From the NCBI RefSeq assembly GCF_004116725.1, contig NZ_PDKG01000001.1:465210-529209 (forward strand): DNA of 64,000 bases, in the 5' to 3' direction. Positions within the stretch are counted from its first letter, which is position 1, and each line of letters starts with the position of its first letter. Source of the stretch: Arcobacter sp. CECT 8986 (GTDB taxonomy: Bacteria; Campylobacterota; Campylobacteria; Campylobacterales; Arcobacteraceae). The notes under the pieces are model-generated. The model was not told where the DNA came from. It saw nothing but the letters and a program-made list of their open reading frames with translations, and made no database searches. Of this stretch, positions 54,897 to 63,886 are shown piece after piece. Position numbers and translations under genes: made by a program.

Positions 54897-54960
54897 ATGA
54901 ACCCTTTAATATAAAATTTTTTGTAATTTTATATTATTTATATTAATAAAAAAATAATAA

Positions 54961-55737
54961 CTAGGCTACTTTCTCTCCATTATTTAAAATAATAAAGTTT
55001 TTAATATTTTTTTGTGCAATTAATTCAACTTTATTTAACAAAGAGTTGTTGTATTCATCGCATATCTCTATCAAACAATAGTTTTCATTTGAGTTATAAA
55101 ATAGCATATCTATACTATCTTCTAAATTACTAAGTTCAATATCAATTATAAATTTTTGCATTTGTTCAATTTCATCTTCATTTTTATTTTCACTTTCATA
55201 TAAAATAAAACTATTTTCTAAAACTATTTTCTCTTTTTCATTTTTTGTTTTTTTATATTCATACGAAATACCATTTTCATCTAATAATTTTGTATTTACA
55301 AATATCATATTAGATATATTATTTTTTTCTAAGTATTGTAATAAAGAGATTGTATCTATAACTAGTATATCTGCAAGTGCAGTAGTAAAAGGTGCTGGTT
55401 CATAAACTCTTGAAAGACAAATATATTTAGGCATCAAAACAGGTATTAATTTTTTTAGTTGATTAAACTCTTTTTTTAACTGCTTTATTTTTAGTTCATC
55501 TAAAATATAAACAATTGAAGATTTATCAAAATCATTTTTTTGTGTAAACTCTATTTTAAATTCACTTACGTAACTAGAATCTCCATCACTATATTTTATT
55601 ATTAAGTCATTATTAACATCAAATCTATTATCTTTTTTTACTGATGTTACAGCTACATTAATCATTTTTTCAAACTCACTTTTAACATTAAAATTAAAAA
55701 TTTTTATATAGTTCTCCAAAACTTCATTAATACTCAT
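54961..55737 (-). CDS. Hypothetical protein (258 aa), unrecognised
   Basis: A 258-aa soluble, acidic protein with no signal peptide, membrane helix or recognised motif. It is lysine/glutamate-rich with alternating beta strands and helices. PKYICLSRVYEPAPFTTALADILVID (shortened) in the middle looks like a Rossmann-like core. It is monocistronic, 64 bp from the sodium channel gene and oppositely oriented to the 7TMR-DISM kinase. No function proposed. Confidence 0.55.
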   Translation of the reverse strand: MSINEVLENYIKIFNFNVKSEFEKMINVAVTSVKKDNRFDVNNDLIIKYSDGDSSYVSEFKIEFTQKNDFDKSSIVYILDELKIKQLKKEFNQLKKLIPVLMPKYICLSRVYEPAPFTTALADILVIDTISLLQYLEKNNISNMIFVNTKLLDENGISYEYKKTKNEKEKIVLENSFILYESENKNEDEIEQMQKFIIDIELSNLEDSIDMLFYNSNENYCLIEICDEYNNSLLNKVELIAQKNIKNFIILNNGEKVA

Positions 55738-55843
55738 AACTTCTCCCCTAATATTTTTACAATAAAAATAGATTATTTAATAAATCTAAGTACACAAACT
55801 GTGTTTTAATTGCCATTTAATTATTATATTTTAATATTTGTAC

Positions 55844-55861
55844 GTCACAGTTTGCGTCACA
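55844..55861. promoter_or_regulatory. TGTGAC-N6-TGTGAC direct-repeat site upstream of the DISM kinase
   Basis: Read on the minus strand: TGTGAC-GCAAAC-TGTGAC. The same motif with AAAAA before it lies at 58620-58637. The 12-bp repeat spacing is compatible with a winged-helix response regulator dimer. Confidence 0.6.
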
Positions 55862-55932
55862 TTTTTTATTTTTACAAAGCAATTAGTAACTTTTTTGTAT
55901 AATAGAACTAAATTCTTATAGGTTTATTGTAA

Positions 55933-57774
55933 ATGTACACAAAAAAAATTCTTTTTTTACTCTTATTATTATCAACATATTTAAATGCAAATGGCTTATC
56001 AATAAAAAAAGATACCTCTTTTAATGATATTCTTCCTTCAAGCCAAATATATATTGATAAAACTAAACAATTATCAATGAATGAAGTTAAAAATAAAAAG
56101 TTTAAAAATATAAATGAAAAATCTTTAGGTTATGGATACTCACCAAACTTTAATGTCTGGATAAAATTCACCCTAAAAAATGAAACAAATACGACAATTA
56201 GAAAAATTTTAGAGTATGATAATGCATTAACTACAAATATATATCTATATGACAATAATAAACTTATTGAAAAAGAGGGATTATCTCACCTAAGTGAACA
56301 AAGAAGAAGTATAAATCCAATTTTTGAAATAGTTTTAAAACCAAATACAAAAAAGACTTATTATATACAAGCATCTTCTTATATTACTACTTTGATTATA
56401 AAGTTAAATTTATGGAATAGTGAAAGTTTTTATGAAAAAGAGATACAACACCAAGTTATATTAGCACTATTTTTTGGAGGAATGTCAATACTTGGATTTT
56501 ATAATCTATTTATATTCTTTTTTACAAAAGATAGAAGCTATTTATATTATGTACTTTATATTTTTGGAATTATGGTTCATCACTTAATGTATTCAGGTGT
56601 TACAAATATATATTTTTTACCACATAACTGGGTTATGCCATTTATTCATTATGCAACATATATTGTAGGATTTCCAGCACTTGCACTTGCTCTTTTTACA
56701 AAGAGTTTTTTAAATATAAAAAAATATAAAATAATAAATAAAACACTAAATATATATTTAGTTTTATTTCCTTTCTTATTAAGTCTATTTTTTATTACAG
56801 ATAGTTTTAATAAATATAGAAATATTTTCTCTGTAATTTTATTGGTTTATCTAGTTATTATTACAGTTTATACAAGTTTTAAAAGAAATAGACAAGCATA
56901 CTTTGTTCTATTTGGATGGTTTATCTTTTTAACAGCTGGAATGTTTATGTACCTATCAAGTATAGGGATTTTTAATGTATTTATTAACTTTCCATACTTT
57001 ATAGAAATTTCACTTATGATTGAAGCAATTGTTTTTTCTATTGCCTTAGCAGATAGAATAAAAGTATTACAAAAAGAGAAACAAGAAGCACAATATAAAT
57101 TAATTTTACAACAAAAAGATGAACAAAAAAGACTTCAAATAAAAGTAAATGAAAAAACAAGAGATTTGAAAAAAGCCTTAGATGAAAAAGGACTTTTATT
57201 AAAAGAGTTAAATCACAGAGTTAAAAATAATATGCAAACAATAGTATCTTTAATAAGACTGCAAAGTGATGACATAAAAGATGACAAATTAAAAGATGTA
57301 TTAAAAACAATTCAAAATAGAATTAAAGCTATGGGACATCTACATGAATTACTTTACAAACAAGATAATTTAGGAGATGTTGATACATATAAATATTTTG
57401 ATATTTTAATTCAAGAAGTAATGCAAAGTTATAATTGCAAAAATGTAAAAATTGATTTAAAAGTACAAACAAATCTAAAAATAGAAGAGGCTATTTATTG
57501 TGGTCTTATAGTAAATGAACTAATATCAAACTCTTTTAAATATGCATTTGATGATACAAAACAAGGTGAGATAAATATAAAACTTTGTAAAAATCAAAAT
57601 GAATATACATTGATTGTTGAAGATAATGGTAAAGGCTATGATTCTGCAAAACCTACAAATTCACTGGGTTTAATGCTAATAAATACACTTGCTTGTAACC
57701 AATTAAAAGGAAATATTAGCATAGATAGTCAAAATAGAGTTTCTGTTAAGATAAATTGGAGAGATAATGAGTAA
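55933..57774 (+). CDS. 7TMR-DISM sensor histidine kinase (HisKA_2 type)
   Basis: A 613-aa membrane sensor. A signal-like N-terminus leads to a 7TMR-DISM extracellular beta domain (about 30-165, with SLGYGYSPNFNVWIKFTLKNET shortened). Seven helices follow (about 175-385), then a coiled coil. The kinase core has LLLKELNHRVKNNMQTIVSLIRLQ (shortened; His-Arg-Val-Lys-Asn-Asn, the HisKA_2 form), then LISNSFKYAF, EDNGKGYD and SLGLMLINTL. The extracellular domain usually binds carbohydrates. It overlaps the response regulator gene by 8 bases. Confidence 0.88.
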   Translation: MYTKKILFLLLLLSTYLNANGLSIKKDTSFNDILPSSQIYIDKTKQLSMNEVKNKKFKNINEKSLGYGYSPNFNVWIKFTLKNETNTTIRKILEYDNALTTNIYLYDNNKLIEKEGLSHLSEQRRSINPIFEIVLKPNTKKTYYIQASSYITTLIIKLNLWNSESFYEKEIQHQVILALFFGGMSILGFYNLFIFFFTKDRSYLYYVLYIFGIMVHHLMYSGVTNIYFLPHNWVMPFIHYATYIVGFPALALALFTKSFLNIKKYKIINKTLNIYLVLFPFLLSLFFITDSFNKYRNIFSVILLVYLVIITVYTSFKRNRQAYFVLFGWFIFLTAGMFMYLSSIGIFNVFINFPYFIEISLMIEAIVFSIALADRIKVLQKEKQEAQYKLILQQKDEQKRLQIKVNEKTRDLKKALDEKGLLLKELNHRVKNNMQTIVSLIRLQSDDIKDDKLKDVLKTIQNRIKAMGHLHELLYKQDNLGDVDTYKYFDILIQEVMQSYNCKNVKIDLKVQTNLKIEEAIYCGLIVNELISNSFKYAFDDTKQGEINIKLCKNQNEYTLIVEDNGKGYDSAKPTNSLGLMLINTLACNQLKGNISIDSQNRVSVKINWRDNE

Positions 57775-58453
57775 TTTAAAAATATTAATTTTAGAAGATA
57801 ATACAATTGTTGGATTTGATATAAAAAGAAGTGTTGAAACACTTGGATATGAAGTTACAAAATGTGTAACTAATTATGATGAAGCACTAAGTGCTCAAAG
57901 AGAAAATCCTGCAGATATTGCTATAATGGATATTGATTTAGGAAGATATAGTAAAGATGGTATTGAAACAGCAAAAGATATACAACAAATAAAATTTACT
58001 CCTATTATATTTTTAACTGCTTTTTCAGATAATGAAACAATGCAAAAAGCAATAAATGGAGATTTTATTGCTACTTATATTACAAAACCTTACAACAGAG
58101 AATCAATTGCTCCTGCTATTTTAGTAGCAAAATCAAGACTAAAAAATGTAGATATATTATGTAATAATATTATAACTCTTAAAAATAATTATATTTTTGA
58201 TCAAAGTAAAGAACTTTTATATTATGAAGATGAACCAATAAAATTAAGTAAACAAGAACGAAAACTTTTCTCACTTCTAATCTCAGCAAAAGGAAATATT
58301 GTTGATTTTGAAAATATAGAATATACTCTTTGGCCAGATGGTCCAGTATCAGATAGTTCATTAAGAACTTTACTTTATAGAATTAGAAATAAAGTAGATG
58401 CAGAAATAATAGAAACTGTTCAATCCTTTGGATGTAGAGTAAATATAAAATAA
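57767..58453 (+). CDS. OmpR-type response regulator partnered with the DISM kinase
   Basis: A 228-aa regulator with receiver domain KILILEDNTIVGFDI, acceptor AIMDIDLGRYSKDG (about residue 56), IIFLTAFSD and TYITKPY. It ends in a winged-helix domain with LSKQERKLFSLLI and SDSSLRTLLYRIRNKV, and the tail QSFGCRVNIK. HisKA_2 kinases are more often paired with other output types, so this OmpR pairing is slightly unusual. It likely binds the TGTGAC repeats upstream of its own operon and of the acyltransferase (inference). Confidence 0.88.
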   Translation: MSNLKILILEDNTIVGFDIKRSVETLGYEVTKCVTNYDEALSAQRENPADIAIMDIDLGRYSKDGIETAKDIQQIKFTPIIFLTAFSDNETMQKAINGDFIATYITKPYNRESIAPAILVAKSRLKNVDILCNNIITLKNNYIFDQSKELLYYEDEPIKLSKQERKLFSLLISAKGNIVDFENIEYTLWPDGPVSDSSLRTLLYRIRNKVDAEIIETVQSFGCRVNIK

Positions 58454-58619
58454 TATATTTGCTCTTCTTTATTTAATTCCTTATTCTTTTCATCACACCT
58501 TTTTAATAATCACTTTTATTCTTACTTATTTAACTAATCTTATTTATCTATTGTAACTTTTTAATTATTTTGCACATTTAAAAATTATATTTATTATTTT
58601 CTTATTCTCAAAACAAAAA

Positions 58620-58637
58620 TGTGACAATTATTGTGAC
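58620..58637. promoter_or_regulatory. TGTGAC-N6-TGTGAC direct-repeat site upstream of the LuxI-like gene
   Basis: TGTGAC-AATTAT-TGTGAC, preceded by AAAAA, 45 bp upstream of the acyltransferase start. It matches the site at 55844-55861 in sequence and spacing. Confidence 0.6.
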
Positions 58638-58681
58638 ATTGTTGATTTAACATATTTACATCACATATAAAGGATGAAAAT

Positions 58682-59440
58682 ATGTTTAATATAAACACAA
58701 ACAACTCAGTAGAACAGTTACAGTCACTTTTAAATAGTACAATTACTAAATCGCTAGATTATATGCCAAAAAGCTTTAATGATGAGCAATTAAAAGCATT
58801 TGATGTATTCAAAAAAAGAGTATATTTAGAAGAGATAATAGAAAAGAGTGTCTCTTTTAATAAAGCACTAAATTTTGAAACAGAAAACAAGAATTTATAC
58901 ATTGTGAAAAGTGTAGAAGAATTGGTTAATATATTTAAACTAAGAAGTGAAATATACACTAGATTAAATTATAATAATGAATTTCCAGAAATAATAGAGG
59001 GTCTTAACTTTGATAAATATGATGTAAATTCGGCAATTATTTATAACAAAACAGATAAAACAATTACAGGTACTTGTAGACTTATTTTTGATTCAGAAAA
59101 AAAACTACCAATAGAAGAGAAACTAAATCTTGATTATATAAGAGATGAATACAAATCAATTGCAGAGGTATCTAGATTAACAATAAAACATCAAAAAGAA
59201 GGATTAAGTCTTGATTTTAAAAATCTTACTCAAGGAATTTACTCAATATTAAAACAAAATAATCAAAATGCAACAATTTCAGTGATAAGTAAAGAGCATT
59301 TTAAATTATATTCTAAATTTGGAGGATTTAATATAGAAAAAGAGTTAAACTCCTATGGACATTTAAATAAAACATTTGTAATAACATCTTGGGATATATC
59401 TAAAATTTCAAAGTTTTTCCATAAAGCTTTTTTAAAGTAG
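58682..59440 (+). CDS. LuxI/FeeM-like N-acyltransferase (GNAT fold)
   Basis: A 252-aa protein whose C-terminal half resembles autoinducer-synthase/FeeM-type acyltransferases. LVNIFKLRSEIYTRLNYNNE (about 81-100) starts the fold. TGTCRLIF (about 129-136) aligns with the G-C-A-R-L strand of LuxI, and AEVSRLTI (161-168) with the E-[LV]-S-R-F motif of that family. The N-terminal 70 residues are an unrelated helical extension. It could make an N-acyl amino acid or acyl-homoserine-lactone-like molecule from acyl-ACP. It lies 228 bp after the response regulator with the shared TGTGAC site. No receptor of the LuxR type is in view. Confidence 0.65.
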   Translation: MFNINTNNSVEQLQSLLNSTITKSLDYMPKSFNDEQLKAFDVFKKRVYLEEIIEKSVSFNKALNFETENKNLYIVKSVEELVNIFKLRSEIYTRLNYNNEFPEIIEGLNFDKYDVNSAIIYNKTDKTITGTCRLIFDSEKKLPIEEKLNLDYIRDEYKSIAEVSRLTIKHQKEGLSLDFKNLTQGIYSILKQNNQNATISVISKEHFKLYSKFGGFNIEKELNSYGHLNKTFVITSWDISKISKFFHKAFLK

Positions 59441-59459
59441 TCAATTAGACTACTTTAAA
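59431..59459. terminator. Bidirectional hairpin between LuxI-like gene and sbcC
   Basis: Perfect 12-bp stem TTTAAAGTAGTC / GACTACTTTAAA with an AATTA loop, covering both convergent gene ends. It lacks a strong T-run on either strand, so it may act more as an mRNA 3' end than as a classical terminator. Confidence 0.65.
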
Positions 59460-61824
59460 GCTCAATTACACGCTCAAACATCTCTTTTATTTCTGATTCA
59501 TGACTTATAAGAAATATTTGTCTGTATTGCTCTTTTATTGTATTAAAAGCTTCTAATATTTCTAATCTTCTATTTTCGTCTTGACTTCCAAATACTTCAT
59601 CAAAAGCTAAAAATGAGATTTGAGAACTACCACTTAACTCTTGCAAGGTTTTAGATATAGCAATTCGTAAAACTAAGTTTGCTAAATCAACTTCACCACC
59701 ACTAAATCTCTCAATTGGATATTTTTTATTTTCATCATAAATAAAAAAATCAAACTCATTAGAAACTTCAATTAATTGATATTTTCCTTTTGTAATTTTT
59801 GCATACATGTTTGATGCAATTTGAGATATTCTTGGTGCAATTTTTGAATTAATAGTAGTTTTAAAATCTTGAAGAGTGATTTTTATTTTTGTATAATCAT
59901 TTAAATCATCAATCTTTTTTTGTAAAGTATTGTTTTTTTCACTGTTTTCATCTAATTGTTTCATTATATTTTTTACTTCATTTTTTATTCTTGATTCTTC
60001 AAGTTTTTTATTATGAATTAATTCTGATAAATCCTCTTTTTGTTTTCTTAGTTTTTCTATTTGCTTTTCTAAATCTTTATGTGCAGATTCATCATATTTT
60101 ATAGCTACAAATTCACTATTTCTTTGTTTTATATTTTCACTACAAATATTTATATTACTTTCTTGTTCTTTTATATTTTCAATAACTATTTTTTCTCTAT
60201 TTAATTGAGTTTGTAAAGTTAAAAAATATTCATAGTCTTTTCTTAGAGATTCTAATTTTTCTTTCAATAAATTGTGTTCATTTTCATTATAAACATATAC
60301 ACTTAATTTATCAATTTGTTCATTATTGTTTTTTCCTCTTAATTCTATATTTTCTAAATATTTTAAACTATTTGATAAATCTTTTTTCTTTTCTGTTAAT
60401 AGATATATTTTAGAGTGAAGTTGTTTTTCTTTATGAGTATTTTCATCTAATAAAAGTTGCTTTTGTTGAACTTCTTCTATTAATACATTTAATTGAGTAG
60501 AGTATTCATCAATATTTTTTTTATAACTTGATTCAATTAGATTATACAAATTATTCAATACCATATCATAATCATCTAATAAATCTCTAGTACAAGTAGG
60601 ACACTTAGAACTTTTACCTAAATTCTGAATTGTTTCTATCTTACTTTTAGTATCGTTAATTAAATTCTCTTCACCAGCTATTTTATCTCTTAATGATCTT
60701 TCAGTAATTTTTTTATCTTGTAATTGTTTTTGTAAGGTTGTAATATTTTGTTTTATTAATGTATGCTCTTTTTCAGTATCATTTAGTTGTTTTAATTGTT
60801 CTTCTAAATGTGAAATATCCTCTTTTTGCTTTCTATAAGAGAGTCTTAACTCATCTCTTTCTTTTATTAAAGCCTCTTTTTTTAAATATTTCTCTTTTAA
60901 ATTTTCTTGCTCTTTTACTTTTGATAAAATATCTTCATATAAAGTTTTTACATTTTTTACTTTTTCAAACTCAATTTTTTGCTTACTTAATAAATCTAAT
61001 TCATCTTTGTATTTTTGTAAATTCTTTTTATAAGATAAGAGATTTGTCTCTTCTAGTTTTATACTATATTCTAAACTCTTTTTTTGCTCTTTTATTTTAT
61101 TAAAAACTTCAAGTTTAGCTTTTTTGTCACTTTCACTATTTATTAACGCTTCTTTATTCTTTTGTTCAGTTAAGATTTGTACACATAAGATATCAATATT
61201 ACTATTGTGATATTTAAGTTTTTCATTAAGTGCATCAATATCTTCAATACTTAATAAATAAGAAGAAAAAGTCTTTATATCCCTATTTAAATCTCTAATT
61301 GATAAAGTTAAAAAATTTTCTACAAAATCAATTTTTTCTAAACAAAGTAATCTTCTTATCATTTTTTTTCGTTCTTCTTTATCCAAACCACTTAATTTAG
61401 TTAACTCTTTTTGAGAAGCAAATAATGTACTTAAAAAAGCCTCTTTATTCATTTTTGTTAGTTTAACTATCTCTTTTGTTACTTCTTTTACACCATTTGT
61501 TATTAGTTCACCATTTTTAAATAATTTTGCATTTGCAACTAAATTTTTACCTCTAAATTCTCTTGATACAATATACTCACAATCATCAAATTCAAAATAT
61601 AATTCAACTTTTAACTCATCTTTTGATTCTGCACTTACATTTTTTATCAGTTCTTTAGAACCCTTATTTTTTAGTTCACCATATAAAGCAAATAATATTG
61701 CATCAAAAATAGTTGATTTTCCACTTCCATTTTTTCCAATAATCCCTGTTAATCCATCAAAAAATTCAAAAGTAAACTCTTTATATTTTTTAAAATTTTT
61801 CAAATATAATTTAGATAGTATCAT
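59455..61824 (-). CDS. sbcC: SbcC/Rad50-like exonuclease ATPase subunit
   Basis: A 789-aa SMC-like ATPase. Walker A is IIGKNGSGKST (28-38). Long coiled coils meet at a zinc hook SSKCPTC (C408, C411) in the centre. The C-terminal head carries the signature FSGGEVDLANLVLRIAIS and Walker B SFLAFDEVFGSQDENRR. It is shorter than the E. coli protein (1048 aa), in keeping with Campylobacterota Rad50-like forms. With SbcD it cleaves hairpins and processes DNA ends. It overlaps sbcD by 14 bases. Confidence 0.93.
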   Translation of the reverse strand: MILSKLYLKNFKKYKEFTFEFFDGLTGIIGKNGSGKSTIFDAILFALYGELKNKGSKELIKNVSAESKDELKVELYFEFDDCEYIVSREFRGKNLVANAKLFKNGELITNGVKEVTKEIVKLTKMNKEAFLSTLFASQKELTKLSGLDKEERKKMIRRLLCLEKIDFVENFLTLSIRDLNRDIKTFSSYLLSIEDIDALNEKLKYHNSNIDILCVQILTEQKNKEALINSESDKKAKLEVFNKIKEQKKSLEYSIKLEETNLLSYKKNLQKYKDELDLLSKQKIEFEKVKNVKTLYEDILSKVKEQENLKEKYLKKEALIKERDELRLSYRKQKEDISHLEEQLKQLNDTEKEHTLIKQNITTLQKQLQDKKITERSLRDKIAGEENLINDTKSKIETIQNLGKSSKCPTCTRDLLDDYDMVLNNLYNLIESSYKKNIDEYSTQLNVLIEEVQQKQLLLDENTHKEKQLHSKIYLLTEKKKDLSNSLKYLENIELRGKNNNEQIDKLSVYVYNENEHNLLKEKLESLRKDYEYFLTLQTQLNREKIVIENIKEQESNINICSENIKQRNSEFVAIKYDESAHKDLEKQIEKLRKQKEDLSELIHNKKLEESRIKNEVKNIMKQLDENSEKNNTLQKKIDDLNDYTKIKITLQDFKTTINSKIAPRISQIASNMYAKITKGKYQLIEVSNEFDFFIYDENKKYPIERFSGGEVDLANLVLRIAISKTLQELSGSSQISFLAFDEVFGSQDENRRLEILEAFNTIKEQYRQIFLISHESEIKEMFERVIEL

Positions 61825-62932
61825 CTATGCTATCCTCATACTTATCAAATAATTCATCAGTTTTTAATTTTAACCTATTAAATTCATCATCTAAACTATT
61901 TTGTTTTAAATATTCTGTAAAATACTCTTTTAAAGAAATTGCTTGAATATCTTCTATTGTAGCTTCATTTTGAGATACAAATTCTCTTTTTATTACAAGA
62001 TAAAAACATGATGGTAAATAAGTTCTAATCTCCTTATTAGAGATATTTATAGAATCCATTGCATTCAAATTTTTTATTGTTAACTGAACTATACAATTTT
62101 CTAAACTATTATTTTGATTTATATTTTCTAACTGATTAAATATATCTTTAGCATCAATTTCAAAACTCAAAAACTCTCTTATATTAATTTGTTTAAATTC
62201 AATATTTAAATCATCATTTGATAAATCTAGATATATAAATCCTTTATTATTTCTTTTATCACTAAATGATGTTCTTTCACTACTTCCACTATAATATACA
62301 TTTTCATAACTTTTTACACTAGAAAAACCATGCCAATGACCTAAAGCAACATAGTCCATTTTATTAAATAAAAACTCTTTTTCATGGGGAAAAACAAATT
62401 CTCCAAACTCACTCATTAAATAGCTTGCACCAACACTGCAATGAAGCATCAACAGATTTTTTTTATTTTGATTTATACCATTTTCTATTTTTTCTAATTC
62501 ATTTTCTATATTGTTTTCATCATTTAAATGTGGTAATGCATGAAAAATGATATCATCAAATTCAAACTTTTCATATTTACTTTTATATGCACAATGAATA
62601 TTTTCAAAACCATCAAATATTGAAAGAATTGGCAAAGAACTTTTTGTTCTTGGTGTAGAATGATTACCTGCAATTAAAATAATAGGGATATCTAATTCAT
62701 TAAGCTTTCTAAATCTATCTAAAGCAAAAGAGATAGCTCTATTTGATGGACTACTTCTATGAAATAAATCTCCTGTATGAATTATATAATCAGGAGTTAA
62801 TTTAATAATATTTTCAACAATTTCATCAAAAGCTTTATAAAAGTCAGCTTCTCTTTGATTTATACCCTCTTCATTTATAATATCTAAATCACTAAAACCT
62901 AAATGTGTATCACTAAAATGTATAATTTTCAA
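61811..62932 (-). CDS. sbcD: SbcD/Mre11-like nuclease subunit
   Basis: A 373-aa metallophosphoesterase. Metal-binding motifs are IIHFSDTHLGF (3-13), IIHTGDLFHRSSPSN (about 50-64), ILIAGNHSTPR (about 85-95) and LALGHWHGF (near 195-203, histidine pair). It provides the nuclease activity of the SbcCD complex. It is the promoter-proximal gene of the pair, with ATG at 62932. Confidence 0.94.
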   Translation of the reverse strand: MKIIHFSDTHLGFSDLDIINEEGINQREADFYKAFDEIVENIIKLTPDYIIHTGDLFHRSSPSNRAISFALDRFRKLNELDIPIILIAGNHSTPRTKSSLPILSIFDGFENIHCAYKSKYEKFEFDDIIFHALPHLNDENNIENELEKIENGINQNKKNLLMLHCSVGASYLMSEFGEFVFPHEKEFLFNKMDYVALGHWHGFSSVKSYENVYYSGSSERTSFSDKRNNKGFIYLDLSNDDLNIEFKQINIREFLSFEIDAKDIFNQLENINQNNSLENCIVQLTIKNLNAMDSINISNKEIRTYLPSCFYLVIKREFVSQNEATIEDIQAISLKEYFTEYLKQNSLDDEFNRLKLKTDELFDKYEDSIDDTI

Positions 62933-63042
62933 TTAGTACCAACTTAATTTTTTTATTTAATATATTTTTTTACTTTTTTTTAAAAAAGTCACAATTTTAT
63001 TATATTGCTAAAGTATAATAAACTTTTATTAAAAGGATTATT

Positions 63043-63117
63043 ATGTTGTCATTTCCAGCAATGCTAAGTATTGTTATTGGATTATATTTAGCACTAATTA
63101 CAACTTTATTATTATAG
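63043..63117 (+). CDS. 24-aa hydrophobic peptide
   Basis: ATG at 63043 follows AAAAGGA by five bases, and TATAAT (63014-63019) is upstream. The frame encodes 24 residues, almost all hydrophobic (starts MLSFPAM, ends TTLLL), ending directly before the stop of the convergent gene at 63118. One membrane helix fits. It resembles the size class of type I toxin peptides or small membrane-complex subunits. No antisense RNA or partner gene was seen, so no function is assigned. Confidence 0.6.
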   Translation: MLSFPAMLSIVIGLYLALITTLLL

Positions 63118-63654
63118 TTATTTTAAAAGATAAGGTAAATCTCTTTTTAAACTCTCTAGTAAATCTTCGTTTAAAAAGAATTCACTAAAAGATAATTCTG
63201 GATGTTTGTAAACAAATGCACAGATATATCTATTTTTTCTTATTACATCAACTGCTTGCTCTAGATTAACTTTATTTGACTCATTTGAATTATAAAAATC
63301 ATAAATTCTATGCAATGGCTCTTTTATATTTTTATCTTTAACAAAAACAATAGAATCATCAAAAAACTCAATAACATTTTCATTACCACTATTTATATTA
63401 CAAAATGCCAATTGAACATCATCAAAAGTAATATCAAATTTATATCCTATCAACAATATTTTTTTTACATTTTTTAAATCATTTTGTTGAAAATAGTATT
63501 GTAATAAAAGTTTTAAATAGTGATCTTTTAAATCTTCATCTTTAGTAGATAAATCATCAATTATAATATCAGCATCATCAATCTTTTTATCTTTTATATA
63601 ATCATTATGCAAAACTGAAATTTGCGCAATGATTTCATGTAACCTATCACTCAT
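63118..63654 (-). CDS. Hypothetical protein (178 aa), helical
   Basis: A 178-aa acidic, predominantly helical soluble protein. YLKLLLQYYFQQNDLKNVKKILLIGYKF (shortened, about 48-75) looks like one or two TPR-like helix pairs. There are no cysteine clusters, signal or membrane helix. It starts at ATG 63654 and its stop abuts the 24-aa peptide gene. No family is recognised. The downstream rRNA operon is on the same strand, terminated before it. Confidence 0.6.
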   Translation of the reverse strand: MSDRLHEIIAQISVLHNDYIKDKKIDDADIIIDDLSTKDEDLKDHYLKLLLQYYFQQNDLKNVKKILLIGYKFDITFDDVQLAFCNINSGNENVIEFFDDSIVFVKDKNIKEPLHRIYDFYNSNESNKVNLEQAVDVIRKNRYICAFVYKHPELSFSEFFLNEDLLESLKRDLPYLLK

Positions 63655-63829
63655 TTAATTTCCTTATAGAATCTAGAGAATTATATCAATAAAAGATTAA
63701 TAAGAAATGAATACTTAGATATTAAAAACAATAAAAAAGCAAGATAACATATAAAGAGGAAATAGAAAAAGCATTAGATAAAGCAAATGAGAATAATAAA
63801 AAAAAGGATAAAAAATAGTGTAAAAAAAA

Positions 63830-63873
63830 AGGCTTAGTTAAAGACACTTGAGAAAGTATAAATAACTAAGCCT
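63830..63873 (-). terminator. Rho-independent terminator of the rRNA operon
   Basis: On the minus strand, AGGCTTAGTTA (63873-63863) pairs with TAACTAAGCCT (63840-63830), a perfect 11-bp stem with a 22-base loop, followed by TTTTTTTT. It lies about 15 bases after the 5S rRNA 3' end. Confidence 0.88.
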
Positions 63874-63886
63874 AAAATAAACTCAA

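Noticed and set aside
63732..63819. A plus-strand frame without a start codon, rich in Glu, Lys and Asn, in the gap between the rRNA terminator and the 178-aa gene
   Set aside because: About 27 codons, no ATG, GTG or TTG and no ribosome site; it could be the remnant of a lost gene but the composition is uninformative A-rich sequence.
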